Source: an uncultured Poribacteria bacterium
Lineage (GTDB): Bacteria; Poribacteria; WGA-4E; PCPOR2b
Direction of reading: 5' to 3'
Length of the DNA stretch: 64,000 nucleotides
NCBI GenBank assembly: GCA_958296125.1
Contig: OY282444.1
Span: 2,227,940-2,291,939, forward strand
Shown piece after piece: positions 48,697-58,050 of this stretch. A model generated the notes under the pieces. The model searched no databases. It saw only the letters and a program-made list of their open reading frames with translations, and had not been told where the DNA came from. The stretch's first letter is position 1, and every line of letters begins with the position of its first letter. Made by a program: the position numbers and the translations under genes.

Positions 48697-50148
48697 TCAC
48701 TTCGCTAGCCATGTCCTCTCAAATGCGAGGACACCCCCCGATACGACCTTCACTCCACGGACCTTGGGGTGACACAAAAAACTAGAAGGCAGCAGATAAA
48801 GCGGAATCAGGGAATTGGACTGGCCAACTTCTAACGATGAGACATCACTTTCTGGTGCAATCGGCATCGATAGCAAAGCAAGCGTCGGCGCATCTTCCTT
48901 GAATCCACCCCGCAAAGTATCGGCATCCGCCGCTTTGACCTGTACTTGCAACCCAATCTGAGAGAGGGAGCCACGCTCGATCCACGTTGCAATCGCATTG
49001 CCCGTGTTGTCCGGTAGCTGGGCATAGATCAGATTGAGTGGACTATTCCAGCCCGCATGTTTCAGGCGGCGGCGCGCCTTTACACGATTGTGGGGGAATG
49101 CAAAGGGAACGAATACCATCTTGGAAGGATTTTCTCCATATTGTAAATGCAAGAGCGCGCGCGAGTCAATAGCATATTTGAGCACGTTGTGCCAAGTCGG
49201 AGTGGGTGAGGTTTGCGGTAAGCTGAAAACCTTGACCTTCTCAGGGAGGCGAAGATATACAAGTGTTGCTGCATCTGTTTGGATTAAAATGCCATCAAGT
49301 CCCTCACGCTGGTGTCTTTCTATCTCTGTAATGGGAAGCGGCAAGGTGTCTAAAACTCCCGATTCAAAGTCAAACAGGGCTTCATCCAGATTTGCATAAT
49401 AGCGGAAAGTCAGCTTTTCCAAATAAGGGCTGCCCCAAACGTAATCCGAGTTCGCCGTCAATCGCACCTCTGTCTGACCAAAGGACTCCAAGCGAAATCG
49501 CCCCGTGCCAATGGGCTGCGAATCCCCCGGTGTTACCACCCACGCCGCTGGTGAGGTCAGTTTCTCCAGAAATTCCGGATCACCAGATTGCAGCGTAACT
49601 TGGAGGCGGGAATCGTCAAGGACATGAATCCCTTCAATCTGTGTCACGGTGTTGTTTCGATACGCCTCGGTGCCCCGAATCAGAAATAAGGGTTGCGGCG
49701 AAACTCTCCAAACTCCATCTCGCACAAATCGCTCCCAAGCCAATTTCACATCAACTGCTGTCACCGGCTTACCGTTGTGAAATGCTATCCCCTGTGCGAT
49801 TACAAATGTCCAAATTCGGTGATCATCAGAATGCGTCCAGCTCTGGGCGACCGCAGTGCTGATTTGTCCGAACCGATCTCGTTTTACCAACCCCTCGTAC
49901 AGATTTGATGCGACCTGTAACTCCGCAAAGCTGAGATAGTTGACCGCATCAAGCGTTGTAACTGGTTGAAAAATTGCCCCCTGTAAGATGCCCCCAAATC
50001 GTGGATGGGGCGCAGATTCAGCCGCGGTAGCTATCCAACAAAAGAACGCTACAGAAAAAAAATGAGGCAGAAAACCCTTTCTGATCCGAGCACTGCTTAA
50101 TAACACAACATGAAAATCTGAAGTCCGACAGTCCTGCTCCCCTTCCAC
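48697..50148 (-). CDS. Family 5 extracellular solute-binding protein (peptide/nickel type)
   Basis: 483 residues. A hydrophobic export signal (about 30-45, FFSVAFFCWIATAAESA) precedes the SBP_bac_5 domain: TLDAVNYLSFAELQVASNLY, EGLVKRDRFGQI, AQSWTHSDDHRIWTFVIAQG and FHNGKPVTAVDVKLAWERFV. It is shorter than typical members (500-600) and no permease or ATPase genes adjoin, so it may work with a transporter encoded elsewhere. It starts 21 bp after the stop of the 50170 gene. Confidence 0.82.
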   Translation of the reverse strand: MEGEQDCRTSDFHVVLLSSARIRKGFLPHFFSVAFFCWIATAAESAPHPRFGGILQGAIFQPVTTLDAVNYLSFAELQVASNLYEGLVKRDRFGQISTAVAQSWTHSDDHRIWTFVIAQGIAFHNGKPVTAVDVKLAWERFVRDGVWRVSPQPLFLIRGTEAYRNNTVTQIEGIHVLDDSRLQVTLQSGDPEFLEKLTSPAAWVVTPGDSQPIGTGRFRLESFGQTEVRLTANSDYVWGSPYLEKLTFRYYANLDEALFDFESGVLDTLPLPITEIERHQREGLDGILIQTDAATLVYLRLPEKVKVFSLPQTSPTPTWHNVLKYAIDSRALLHLQYGENPSKMVFVPFAFPHNRVKARRRLKHAGWNSPLNLIYAQLPDNTGNAIATWIERGSLSQIGLQVQVKAADADTLRGGFKEDAPTLALLSMPIAPESDVSSLEVGQSNSLIPLYLLPSSFLCHPKVRGVKVVSGGVLAFERTWLAK

Positions 50149-50169
50149 TATTTCTCTCCTACCATTCTG

Positions 50170-51330
50170 TCAAGCTACCTCTGACATCTCATCTAGACTC
50201 TTCAACAACGCATCTATCTCGATTTGCAGATCGCGCAAGGCTTTAGAAACGTCATCACTTTCAAGATGAGCGTTACTTATCTCCGTCGTCCGGATCCGGA
50301 TGATTTTGGCATGTGTGTTGTCAAGCGACACACGAATTGTCATTAAGCGGGCATCAATTTGTTCCCTTAATTCCTCAAGCCGCCCATGATTTTCAATACG
50401 TTCCTCAAGTGTGTGTAATGCCTCCTCATATTGAGTATACACCGCAGTGTTGGGTGACTCTGCCAATTTTCTTGTGATTTCCATTTTTTCGTTGTGCAGC
50501 GTTTGCATATTCGTTGTTTCCAAGTAGTCATCAATCTGTTGCAGGCGGTGACTGAGATGGGCCGCTTTCTCAAAAACATTATCAATGTGTTCGATCGACC
50601 CCTCTAACAGCGGTTTGATACTCTCGTTGGCAGAATGAATCTGCTCAAAAATTTGGTTGCGGATGTCACGAATTCGCGAGACAGGTCCAATATATTTAGC
50701 TTTGAGTTTGAAGGGATATTCCTGCCACGGCTCAAGCACCTCCTGTTGAAAGGCTTCCTCAGGCTTGAAGAGGTCCCGATAGGCAACCACTTGGACACAG
50801 ACAGCAAGCGGAACGGTGATAAAAAGACCGAAGAAGAACCCCAACGTGCCGAGACATGAGACAAGGGGCACCGCCAATCCATACAGCCAAAATCGCGCAC
50901 AATTCTTCCATGTAAACACAGTATTGAACGCAGTAGCAAAGGCGGAACCAACGCCTTCCCGTTCATCAATTAGTAATGGAAACGCCAACATCGAAATCGC
51001 CCAGACTAGGGGTGCTACCAAGATGCCAATCCCCGTTGTGCACAGCACGATAAATGCAATCAGAGATAACCACCATAGAAATAACGCGCCCCAATACCGG
51101 CGAAATCCCTTGAAAATATCGCGAACCCGCGGCTTCTCTCCACGCATCGCTTTCAACGCCATATAATACAAACCCGCATAAAGCGGTGCAGCGAAAAACA
51201 GAAAAGCCGGCGGGATAGAAATTAACGCCCCAAGCCAACTCGCAAAGAAAAAGGTTACTGGATGCCGCTTGTATAGTTTCCAGCCCTCGGTAAACCATTG
51301 TTCAATCGTGACTATCGGTTGATTTGCCAT
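50170..51330 (-). CDS. Membrane protein with C-terminal coiled coil
   Basis: 386 residues. The N-terminal ~200 residues form about six spans with IEQWFTEGWKLYKRHPVTFF, ISIPPAFLFFAAPLYAGLYY, GLYYMALKAMRGEKPRVRDI and FKGFRRYWGALFLWW. This resembles DUF975/DUF2189-type integral membrane proteins. The C-terminal ~160 residues are strongly helical and charged (HLSHRLQQIDDYLETTNMQT, YEEALHTLEERIENHGRLEE), a predicted cytoplasmic coiled coil. ATG 51330 follows AGGAG. Role unknown. Confidence 0.72.
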   Translation of the reverse strand: MANQPIVTIEQWFTEGWKLYKRHPVTFFFASWLGALISIPPAFLFFAAPLYAGLYYMALKAMRGEKPRVRDIFKGFRRYWGALFLWWLSLIAFIVLCTTGIGILVAPLVWAISMLAFPLLIDEREGVGSAFATAFNTVFTWKNCARFWLYGLAVPLVSCLGTLGFFFGLFITVPLAVCVQVVAYRDLFKPEEAFQQEVLEPWQEYPFKLKAKYIGPVSRIRDIRNQIFEQIHSANESIKPLLEGSIEHIDNVFEKAAHLSHRLQQIDDYLETTNMQTLHNEKMEITRKLAESPNTAVYTQYEEALHTLEERIENHGRLEELREQIDARLMTIRVSLDNTHAKIIRIRTTEISNAHLESDDVSKALRDLQIEIDALLKSLDEMSEVA

Positions 51331-51500
51331 CTCCAATTTCTCCTATCGTTTTATGCACTCGATATCAAAGCCCAATTTGACAATGGAACCAGATTGCAAG
51401 ATATTCGCCATTTCTCATTTCTATAACGGAGAAACTTAGAAGCGCGATTGGCACATTCCTTCTTTAAGCTCCAGCGGGGCGATATGTGTATAGTGGAGTG

Positions 51501-51536
51501 GTAGGTTGGGTTGAACGGGAATTGTGAAATCTAACC
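51501..51536. repeat. Interspersed GTAGGTTGGGTTGAA repeat (copy 3, short)
   Basis: GTAGGTTGGGTTGAACGG is followed within 36 bp by GTGAAATCTAACCCC. A shortened relative of the repeats at 36357 and 37474, lying downstream of the amidohydrolase gene. Confidence 0.55.
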
Positions 51537-51559
51537 CCATCAACCAAGGTGCTAATGAA

Positions 51560-52816
51560 CTACTGAACCTTCTGACCCCTCTGAAACACCGCCACGACAC
51601 GACTAAAAGCGGAAACATCAACCGTTGGATCACCGTCGAAGGCAGCAAGGTCAGCAACTCTGCCCGGTGCAATAGCACCAATCTCATCTCCCATGCCGAT
51701 CGCCTCGGCGGAGACACTTGTGGCGGAAACAAGTGCCTCGGCAGGCGTAAAGCCAACACGAACCAGTAACTGCAAATCGTAATCCAGATGTCCAAAGGCG
51801 AGATCTCCGACACCGGAGTCCGTGCCCGGCACAATCCGATCCCGCATACCGTGGTCCAACATACGCCGCATCACGTCCAAGCGCACCTCCGCCCGTTCCT
51901 CAAGCGCATTCAATTCTGCCTCACCTTCAGGAGCGAGGGTGCCCGCCTCCCGTTGTGCTGTGAGCTTGACAATCGCCGGATAGCCCGTCCATGCCTGAAG
52001 CGTTGGACTGATCCAGATACCGGACTCCGCCATCATCTCGGCGACTTTCGGATCGAAACGCAGTTGGTTATCCGGGTCCAGAAATTCCGCGTGTTCCATC
52101 AGATCGATGCCCGCTTCAACGGCTCGCACCATCGACTCCTTTGCGCGACAGTGCGCTGCTGTCAAACGATGAAAGTGATGCGCTTCGTGGGCAGCGGCGT
52201 GAAGTTCTGCGACGGTATAAGTCGCCCGGCCGGGAATTGTGCCTGCGGTGCCGCCGCCAGAAGCCATAATTTTGATGTAATCCGCGCCTTCGTGCACCAA
52301 GCGGCGGACGGAACGGCGCATCTCTGCCTCGCCGTCAGCGACCTCATTGCACATGTGAAAATGCCCGCCGGTGCAGGTGATGGGGCGACCACTCACAAGC
52401 ATACGCGGGCCCGGAATGTATCCACGTCCAAGCCCCTCCTTGAGCGTAAATCCCACCCGGTTCCGCGCCCCGTGTTCTCGGATTGTAGTAATGCCGGCAG
52501 CCAAATGACACCGTAGATTCATCGCCCCCGTGAGCACCATCATTTCGTCGGTCTCGGTGAACATCTCAACGTAGTTACGCCCATCACCCGCCAAACTCAG
52601 ATGCGTGTGCCCATCAATAAGACCGGGGGTCACACATGCTGCACTTAGGTGGATCTGCTCGGTATCGGGCGGTGCCTGCTGCTGAATCGCCTCCCGCGGT
52701 CCCACAGCGGTGATGCGATCTCCCGTCACCAGAATCGCCTGATCGGATTTGGCTTCGCCACCAAGACCGTCTGCTAACAAGCCTGCTAAAATGAGTTTTG
52801 AAGTCGACTGAGACAT
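51560..52816 (-). CDS. Amidohydrolase (imidazolonepropionase/prolidase-like)
   Basis: 418-residue metal-dependent hydrolase. Metal ligands: HxH in GLIDGHTHLSLAG, candidate Lys in DYIKIMASGGG, His in LTAAHCRAKES and DLMEHAEF, and Asp in VPGTDSGVGD. The C-terminal beta-sandwich closes with GAIAPGRVADLAAFDGDP. Related enzymes hydrolyse Xaa-Pro peptides or cyclic amides. Substrate cannot be stated. Isolated on the minus strand. Confidence 0.9.
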   Translation of the reverse strand: MSQSTSKLILAGLLADGLGGEAKSDQAILVTGDRITAVGPREAIQQQAPPDTEQIHLSAACVTPGLIDGHTHLSLAGDGRNYVEMFTETDEMMVLTGAMNLRCHLAAGITTIREHGARNRVGFTLKEGLGRGYIPGPRMLVSGRPITCTGGHFHMCNEVADGEAEMRRSVRRLVHEGADYIKIMASGGGTAGTIPGRATYTVAELHAAAHEAHHFHRLTAAHCRAKESMVRAVEAGIDLMEHAEFLDPDNQLRFDPKVAEMMAESGIWISPTLQAWTGYPAIVKLTAQREAGTLAPEGEAELNALEERAEVRLDVMRRMLDHGMRDRIVPGTDSGVGDLAFGHLDYDLQLLVRVGFTPAEALVSATSVSAEAIGMGDEIGAIAPGRVADLAAFDGDPTVDVSAFSRVVAVFQRGQKVQ

Positions 52817-52837
52817 AGTTTCCTCTGCTTTGTTTTT

Positions 52838-53551
52838 TTATTGGGGGGGTAATATTCTGAAGACTTTGCAAACCTTCATATAGGATCCCTCAAAATTTAC
52901 AGGCACTGGAACTTCGGAAGTGATATACAACGGCAGCTCAGGCAACGTATCTCCAATTTTTAAAGGGCTGTGCCAGATGTCCACCATCCCCAAATTAGAT
53001 TCCCCGTGAGGATGCTTTCGGTAGGCAGCACAATAAAGTGGATTTTCTGGATTCTCCTCTATGTACCCTGCTGTTGCTTTGACCGCCCGAAGCAATTGAT
53101 TATGAAGGTTGAAAAGAGGCAGTTCGAGGACATCGACAATAATCAGTGAGACATTTTTGGCTATCAGGTTTTCGCATTTGGCAACAAAACTGTCTCTCTC
53201 ACTCGGCCGGTCTTTGTCGGCACGACTTAAAATCTCAATCGCCCCCACGGTGATATGTCTGCCTCGATTAATGTAATCAACGAATACTTCAAACGCTGAC
53301 GGAAATTCTGCCCGTGTTGTGATCGGCAGCTGAGGCTGATATAACCCTTTGAGGGTTTGTCCTATTCCTCGAATTTTGTCCGCCCTGACATCAACTTCCC
53401 GCGCGCCAATGCTTGTCTGTGGTATGGCTAAAAACCCTGTCGGCAGTATTTCATTCAAGCCCTCAACAATATATGTCGTCCATGCGCTGTGAAAAGACTC
53501 GAAAGGGGCAATGTCACTAATTTCGGGGTTTAAGTGGTCTAATATTGGCAT
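52838..53551 (-). CDS. DUF4058-like protein
   Basis: 237 residues resembling DUF4058: an N-terminal FHSAWTTYIVEGLNEILP, a beta core with REVDVRADKI, HITVGAIEILSRADKDRPSE, SFVAKCENLIAKNVSLIIVD and a C-terminal DTLPELPLYIT. The DVRAD and VGAIEIL strands recall a restriction-endonuclease-like fold, but catalysis is unproven. It lies downstream of the defence island on the same strand. Confidence 0.6.
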   Translation of the reverse strand: MPILDHLNPEISDIAPFESFHSAWTTYIVEGLNEILPTGFLAIPQTSIGAREVDVRADKIRGIGQTLKGLYQPQLPITTRAEFPSAFEVFVDYINRGRHITVGAIEILSRADKDRPSERDSFVAKCENLIAKNVSLIIVDVLELPLFNLHNQLLRAVKATAGYIEENPENPLYCAAYRKHPHGESNLGMVDIWHSPLKIGDTLPELPLYITSEVPVPVNFEGSYMKVCKVFRILPPQ

Positions 53552-53593
53552 TTTAGACGCTCCGCACTACGAGACGTTGAGCCTTCAACTACA

Positions 53594-53788
53594 TTAGTCC
53601 TGATTATCAAGAATGTACTCTTTAATCTGTGCATGGAGCCGCGCCAACGCGTCAATCGCAGCGGCAAGACGGTTATAAACCTTCTGTCCATCACTGGATG
53701 CAACGCACAAGGGGCCACCCACAACTTCAAACATGGATACTTGAATATCTTCCGGCATGGTCATCCCCTTAAAAAATGTCATCTGCAT
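53594..53788 (-). CDS. Small protein, possible STAS-like (DUF4325) N-terminal part
   Basis: 64 residues: MPEDIQVSMFEVVGGPLCVA, then SSDGQKVYNRLAAAIDALAR and HAQIKEYILDNQD. The motif VVGGPLCVASSDGQKVYNRL resembles the start of STAS-like DUF4325 proteins, but the helical end is different and short. It could be a truncated member. MPEDIQ at 53761 may be the real start. It sits between the ATPase/TOPRIM gene and the DUF4058-like gene. Confidence 0.5.
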   Translation of the reverse strand: MQMTFFKGMTMPEDIQVSMFEVVGGPLCVASSDGQKVYNRLAAAIDALARLHAQIKEYILDNQD

Positions 53789-53829
53789 TTCGGTCAGAAG
53801 CAGAACCGTAAGTGTGTGTATCTGCCGTG

Positions 53830-55374
53830 TTACTCCCCAAAGATTATCCGTTTCAACTCATCGTAAGTAGACATCTTAGGCTTGATTAGTGGAGCAACTG
53901 TATCACGCAGAAAACCTTCACGAGTTTCACCCACCCCACTTATCCCCCAAACAGTTACCTTCTGACGAATTTTATCAGCAGCATCTTTGATATTTGAAGG
54001 ACCGTTTCGTAATTCTATCAATTCGTTTACTTTTTCATTATAAGGTTCTAATTCGTAATACTTACATAGCGCGTGTAATACATCGTCTGCAAGCAGGCAG
54101 TCTTCGATTTGCCTTTGCTTCAAAACTTTTATTCCCTTTCGTTGCCACTGGGTTACTTCCCCACCCGTGGCTTGATCCCGATCTCTGAGACCAAAAACCT
54201 TTGCCCCTCCCGTAACTGCGCCAATAACTGAAATGTAATTTTGCAAATCTCTCTTTCCGCCCGCTGAAATGAATTTTGTATTCGGAAATTCCTTGGAAAA
54301 GATTCGGTTGTAGCATTCTGCGTCGAAACCCTTAGCTCCGTGTTTTCCCTCACAAATAACAATCTGATCTGGAGCTACAAGCGTGGCTAAATCGTCTAAA
54401 GCAACCTCATGCGTTTGTTCCCAAAATCTACGATCGGGGGTTCTAGAGTTAATAACCACCTGACTATCAAAGTCTTCGTCGCTAAAATCAAGAAATACAA
54501 TTTCCTCTCCGTATTGTTCATACAACTGCAATGCCTTTCGCATCACGCCAATGGCATGGGTAGCAATCCACAATTGCGATTTATCGTTCATAAGCCGAAA
54601 GAGTTCCTCAAGAAGATTTCCCTGTAATCTAGGGTTCATGTGCGTCTCCGGCTCGTCTATACAAAAAACAGTATCATCATATTCTACTCTTTTGATAAAA
54701 ATATCGAGCAGCAAGTCAAAAGCGGACTTTTCACCCCCTGAGAGGTTCTTATAAAGAAAATTGCTACTTTTTCCCTTTTTAAAAGTAAAACTTCTGTCAC
54801 TAAGTGGATTCCCCAAGCTATTGAGCTTCAAATCAGGGAAAAGCCGATTCATAGCCTCTTGAATCTCTCCAAGGGTTTCGTCTTGAAAGTTTCCTAAACT
54901 TTTTGAGCGATCTTCTCTGCTGTATGCGCGTTCTAGCGCATTAGAAATGAGTCTTTGATAATTGCCGCTAGCTGTATCATCGTTTTCAATCATGCTGTTG
55001 AACCTGATCTCTTGAATAACCGAGGACATTCTTTGTATCGAATCTACACTTATCACCGGGGTATTACGATAGGCAGTTCGCATATAAATCGCTTTTCCCA
55101 TATCAGAATCAGATTGTAGAGGGCTGTGAAATTTAATATCTATTTGATCCGACCGCTTGCCCTGAGTAGACATTTTGGAATAGTAATCAGGATCATCGGG
55201 TTTCCCCAACTGTCTATAGGAATAAGATTCGTTGTGTAACGCATCAAACACCGATGACTTTCCACAACCGTTAGGCCCAAGCAAAACCACCAGTTTCGCT
55301 GTCTCAGGGATGTTTTCGATTTTCAAGTCAGTAAACCGCTTGAAATTCTGCAAATGAATTGAAGCTATTTTCAT
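53830..55374 (-). CDS. ABC-ATPase with C-terminal TOPRIM/DUF4435-like domain (OLD/PARIS-like)
   Basis: 514 residues. ATPase part (1-330): SIHLQNFKRFTDL, Walker A LLGPNGCGKSSVF (33-41), signature NLSGGEKSAFDLLL, Walker B TVFCIDEPETHMNP and H-switch WIATHAIGV. The C-terminal part (335-510) has QIVICEGKHGAKGFDAECYN and VFGLRDRDQATGG, the Glu and DxD of a TOPRIM or DUF4435 nuclease-type fold. This is the build of fused PARIS-like or OLD anti-phage proteins. Its ATG overlaps the mod stop (ATGA), so the two are co-translated. Confidence 0.85.
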   Translation of the reverse strand: MKIASIHLQNFKRFTDLKIENIPETAKLVVLLGPNGCGKSSVFDALHNESYSYRQLGKPDDPDYYSKMSTQGKRSDQIDIKFHSPLQSDSDMGKAIYMRTAYRNTPVISVDSIQRMSSVIQEIRFNSMIENDDTASGNYQRLISNALERAYSREDRSKSLGNFQDETLGEIQEAMNRLFPDLKLNSLGNPLSDRSFTFKKGKSSNFLYKNLSGGEKSAFDLLLDIFIKRVEYDDTVFCIDEPETHMNPRLQGNLLEELFRLMNDKSQLWIATHAIGVMRKALQLYEQYGEEIVFLDFSDEDFDSQVVINSRTPDRRFWEQTHEVALDDLATLVAPDQIVICEGKHGAKGFDAECYNRIFSKEFPNTKFISAGGKRDLQNYISVIGAVTGGAKVFGLRDRDQATGGEVTQWQRKGIKVLKQRQIEDCLLADDVLHALCKYYELEPYNEKVNELIELRNGPSNIKDAADKIRQKVTVWGISGVGETREGFLRDTVAPLIKPKMSTYDELKRIIFGE

Positions 55375-57557
55375 ACTGTTACCTCCACAATCGTCATCGT
55401 ATCATTCCCAAAAATGTCCACCACCTTGATGGCGAGTTTGCGTCGTCCGGGGGTGCATTCATGGGCGACACTGGTCAACTCCAACGAGCGGTCCTTCTTG
55501 GTGCGGAAACTCTGCCACTCATTTTCAAAGATGTAATCGCCAGTCCACTGCTCTTCCCACTCGTCCGTCCCAGGATGTTGCACGCGGATAATCTCACGCT
55601 TGCTCTCGAAGTCAAAATCTACCGACCAGTAATCGATCCAGTCTGTCCAGTGTTTCGTCAACACTTCGCGGCTGACAATCCCGTTTGTATCTTTGCTCAC
55701 TTTTATAATCTGCCCCTGTTCCACCGTGATCCGACTGCCCCTGTTTCTGAGCTGCTGATCGGCGTCGGTATTGGAATCCTGTGAGTAAAACACAGAAAAA
55801 TCGGTCAATTCTACCGCCACTGTCGCAAGTTTCCCTGATAAGGGGGGATGGATATGCGGTTTGACTTCAATAAAGGCCACATCGTGAAATACTACCTGCT
55901 CCCGATCCACCGCCCGCTTGTCGAACACCTCAGTGGGGATATATTTCGGGGCGAGGTCAATGCCCTTGCCCCGCGCCTCATCCAGCAGGTTGGGGAACAA
56001 CCCCATCTCAAACTCAAAGCCGAGAACGTCCACACGCGTGATCCGATGCTTGCGGCATTCCAATATGAGCTCCTCAATAAAAAGTCGGGTTACTGGCAGA
56101 TTGACAGGCCCCACCGCGACAAGCCGCCCCGCTTTCACCCCTTGAAAGGCGGCAAAACCGTCGGTTTTCTCAGCGGAGTAAGCCCGCAGGATGAGGTTGA
56201 CAAACGCCCTCTCCTTCTCCTCCAACTGCTGCTCCTGTTCCACTTCACGCAGGTTTGGATTGAGACCGATGTAATGCTGACGCTCATACTCGCCGAGGTT
56301 GAGGATTTCAAAGGCGCGATAGTCCTCGCCAGTCGCCTTCAGTTGACGTTGGACCCCAATCAGCCGTTTGCGCGTGGTGTGGATGGCGAACTTGCCGAGG
56401 TCTGTGCAAATCCACTTGCGTCCCAATTTTTCGGCGACAGCGGCGGTGGTGCCAGAGCCGCAGAAGAAATCAGCGACGAGGTCATCCTCGTTGGAGGAGG
56501 CTTTGATAATGCGTTCAAGCAGAGCTTCGGGTTTTTGGGTTGGGTAGCCAACCCGTTCTGGGCTATTGCTCATGCTGCCCGTTTCCCACAGCGAATTTTC
56601 CAGGACCTCTTTTCTTATCTCGTACACGATATTCCCATATTCATCTCGAACCATATCGGCTTTCTTGGTCACGGGATTGAACTTTCGCTTCGCTTGTTTC
56701 GATTGCTTATCTTTTCGTTTCTTAAAAAGGTGGTTGAAAATGAAATTATCGTTCTTGGAGTAGACATGCAGAGTGTCCGAAACTTGATGAAATTTCTTTG
56801 ACCGTGCCTTGAGTCCAGTATTAGCATAATGCCAGACAATTTCATTACGAAAACGGTCCTTTGAAAATACCTCATCTAGCACTAGCCGAACGTAGCCATT
56901 TACCCGCCAATCACAATGCACATAAATACTCCCATCCTCCGCTAACAAATCTCGCATCAGAATCAGCCGCTCGTAAATCATCGCGATGAAGGAATCTGCT
57001 CCCTGGCCCCAAGTGTCGCGGTATGCAATCTCTTCGAGGATGTTTGGCTTTTTGGTAAGGGTCTCAACCCCTCCCCCAGGGGAGGAGTCGGCACTGTCCT
57101 CCCTGACAAGGGGGGATATAGGGGGGTTGCCCCCCACTTCGATATCCATCGAAAAATCCGCGCCCACGTCAAAGGGTGGGTCAATATAGATTAGCTTGAG
57201 ACCTCCCTGCGCTTCGATTTCCTCGCGCAGGGGCCCATTCTTGAGCGATGATAGAATCAGCTTGTTATCACCCCAAATTAGCTTGTTGGTCCAACCTTTG
57301 CGCTGGCGGCCGCGCTCATCAAACAGACTGAGTTGCGGGGTGGTTTCGTCCGGTTTTTCGGCGCGAGGTTCATCCACCAGCTCAATCGATTGAAAGGGCA
57401 AAACGATGTTACAGACCTCGTTGGTCTTGCCGTTCCAGACCAACTCCACCTCGCGTTTATCTTCAAACAGCAGAAAGCGGTATTTCTCAGGCAGCGGTTT
57501 GTCCGCCTCAAGAAAGCGGATGATTTCTTGTTGTTCCTGTGCTGTGAGTCGGGGCAT
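55371..57557 (-). CDS. Type III-like site-specific DNA methyltransferase (Mod)
   Basis: 728 residues. Motif IV is LIYIDPPFDVGADFS, followed by EEIAYRDTWGQGADSFIAMI and EDGSIYVHCDWRVNGYV. Motif I, placed late as in beta-class methylases, is DLVADFFCGSGTTAAVAEKL. An acidic C-terminal target/helper region follows. ATG 57557 begins MPRLTAQEQQ; ATG 57590 is also possible. A palindromic insertion near residues 140-160 interrupts the family sequence. Likely the DNA-modifying partner of the helicase-nuclease at 61014. Confidence 0.9.
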   Translation of the reverse strand: MPRLTAQEQQEIIRFLEADKPLPEKYRFLLFEDKREVELVWNGKTNEVCNIVLPFQSIELVDEPRAEKPDETTPQLSLFDERGRQRKGWTNKLIWGDNKLILSSLKNGPLREEIEAQGGLKLIYIDPPFDVGADFSMDIEVGGNPPISPLVREDSADSSPGGGVETLTKKPNILEEIAYRDTWGQGADSFIAMIYERLILMRDLLAEDGSIYVHCDWRVNGYVRLVLDEVFSKDRFRNEIVWHYANTGLKARSKKFHQVSDTLHVYSKNDNFIFNHLFKKRKDKQSKQAKRKFNPVTKKADMVRDEYGNIVYEIRKEVLENSLWETGSMSNSPERVGYPTQKPEALLERIIKASSNEDDLVADFFCGSGTTAAVAEKLGRKWICTDLGKFAIHTTRKRLIGVQRQLKATGEDYRAFEILNLGEYERQHYIGLNPNLREVEQEQQLEEKERAFVNLILRAYSAEKTDGFAAFQGVKAGRLVAVGPVNLPVTRLFIEELILECRKHRITRVDVLGFEFEMGLFPNLLDEARGKGIDLAPKYIPTEVFDKRAVDREQVVFHDVAFIEVKPHIHPPLSGKLATVAVELTDFSVFYSQDSNTDADQQLRNRGSRITVEQGQIIKVSKDTNGIVSREVLTKHWTDWIDYWSVDFDFESKREIIRVQHPGTDEWEEQWTGDYIFENEWQSFRTKKDRSLELTSVAHECTPGRRKLAIKVVDIFGNDTMTIVEVTV
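57061..57135. repeat. In-frame palindromic insertion within the methyltransferase gene
   Basis: About 75 bp rich in CCCC/GGGG palindromes (CCTCCCCCAGGGGAGG at 57070 and GGGGGGTTGCCCCCC at 57121). It encodes GNPPISPLVREDSADSSPGG, which interrupts the conserved passage between the DPPF motif and TKKPNILEEIAYRDTWG. Length and frame are kept, so the protein is not broken. Confidence 0.6.
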
Positions 57558-57654
57558 AAGCTTATCTCGGTTCTGTTTATTGCATTGCAACGTGGGGACA
57601 GAATAGCAATCAACCCTTAGGTCCTATTTGGTGAGACCGTCATTTCCACATCGT

Positions 57655-57759
57655 TCAAACGTCCATCATTTTAATGAACCACTCTGCATCTTGGGAGAAC
57701 CTGCGTTGCTGGGTCGCTTTGAGTTCTTTATCATTGTGAACCATTGTTTTCGGTGTCAT
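57655..57759 (-). CDS. Short ORF between mod and the IS element
   Basis: 34 codons from ATG 57759: MTPKTMVHNDKELKATQQRR, then FSQDAEWFIKMMDV. The VHNDKELKATQ start looks like the N-terminus of a small helical protein truncated by the insertion events around it. No family assigned. 57600-57654 and 57760-57827 show nothing else. Confidence 0.3.
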   Translation of the reverse strand: MTPKTMVHNDKELKATQQRRFSQDAEWFIKMMDV

Positions 57760-57827
57760 CTGTTTAATCCGTGATTCAGAAATAATTATGAGTACCCTAC
57801 ATCTACCAGATACTGGAGATTCCGTGA

Positions 57828-58050
57828 TTGACTGCTCCCAAGCATAAATGCTTGGGATTCCTATGATAGACTGAACAGCAATAATTGTTCACTCCTGTCC
57901 CGATGGAATCGGGGTATTACTGTGCTATCTTCCTGATTCGACGATTCGCGCCTCAACGGTTGAGGGCTTACAGAATCTCCACCCCGATAAATCGGGATTC
58001 AAAGCAACAAGCGTTTTGCGTCTCCGAGTGCCCCTCGGCGACGGTTCTAA
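57828..58050 (-). ncRNA. Candidate omega-RNA (reRNA) of TnpB
   Basis: From the tnpB 3' end to the right-end hairpin about 220 nt are conserved with the tnpB-less element at 18516, including non-coding stretches with small hairpins. In characterised systems this is the omega-RNA, whose guide derives from the sequence past the right end (here TCACGGAATCTCCAGTATC on the minus strand). Inferred by position and conservation. Confidence 0.5.
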
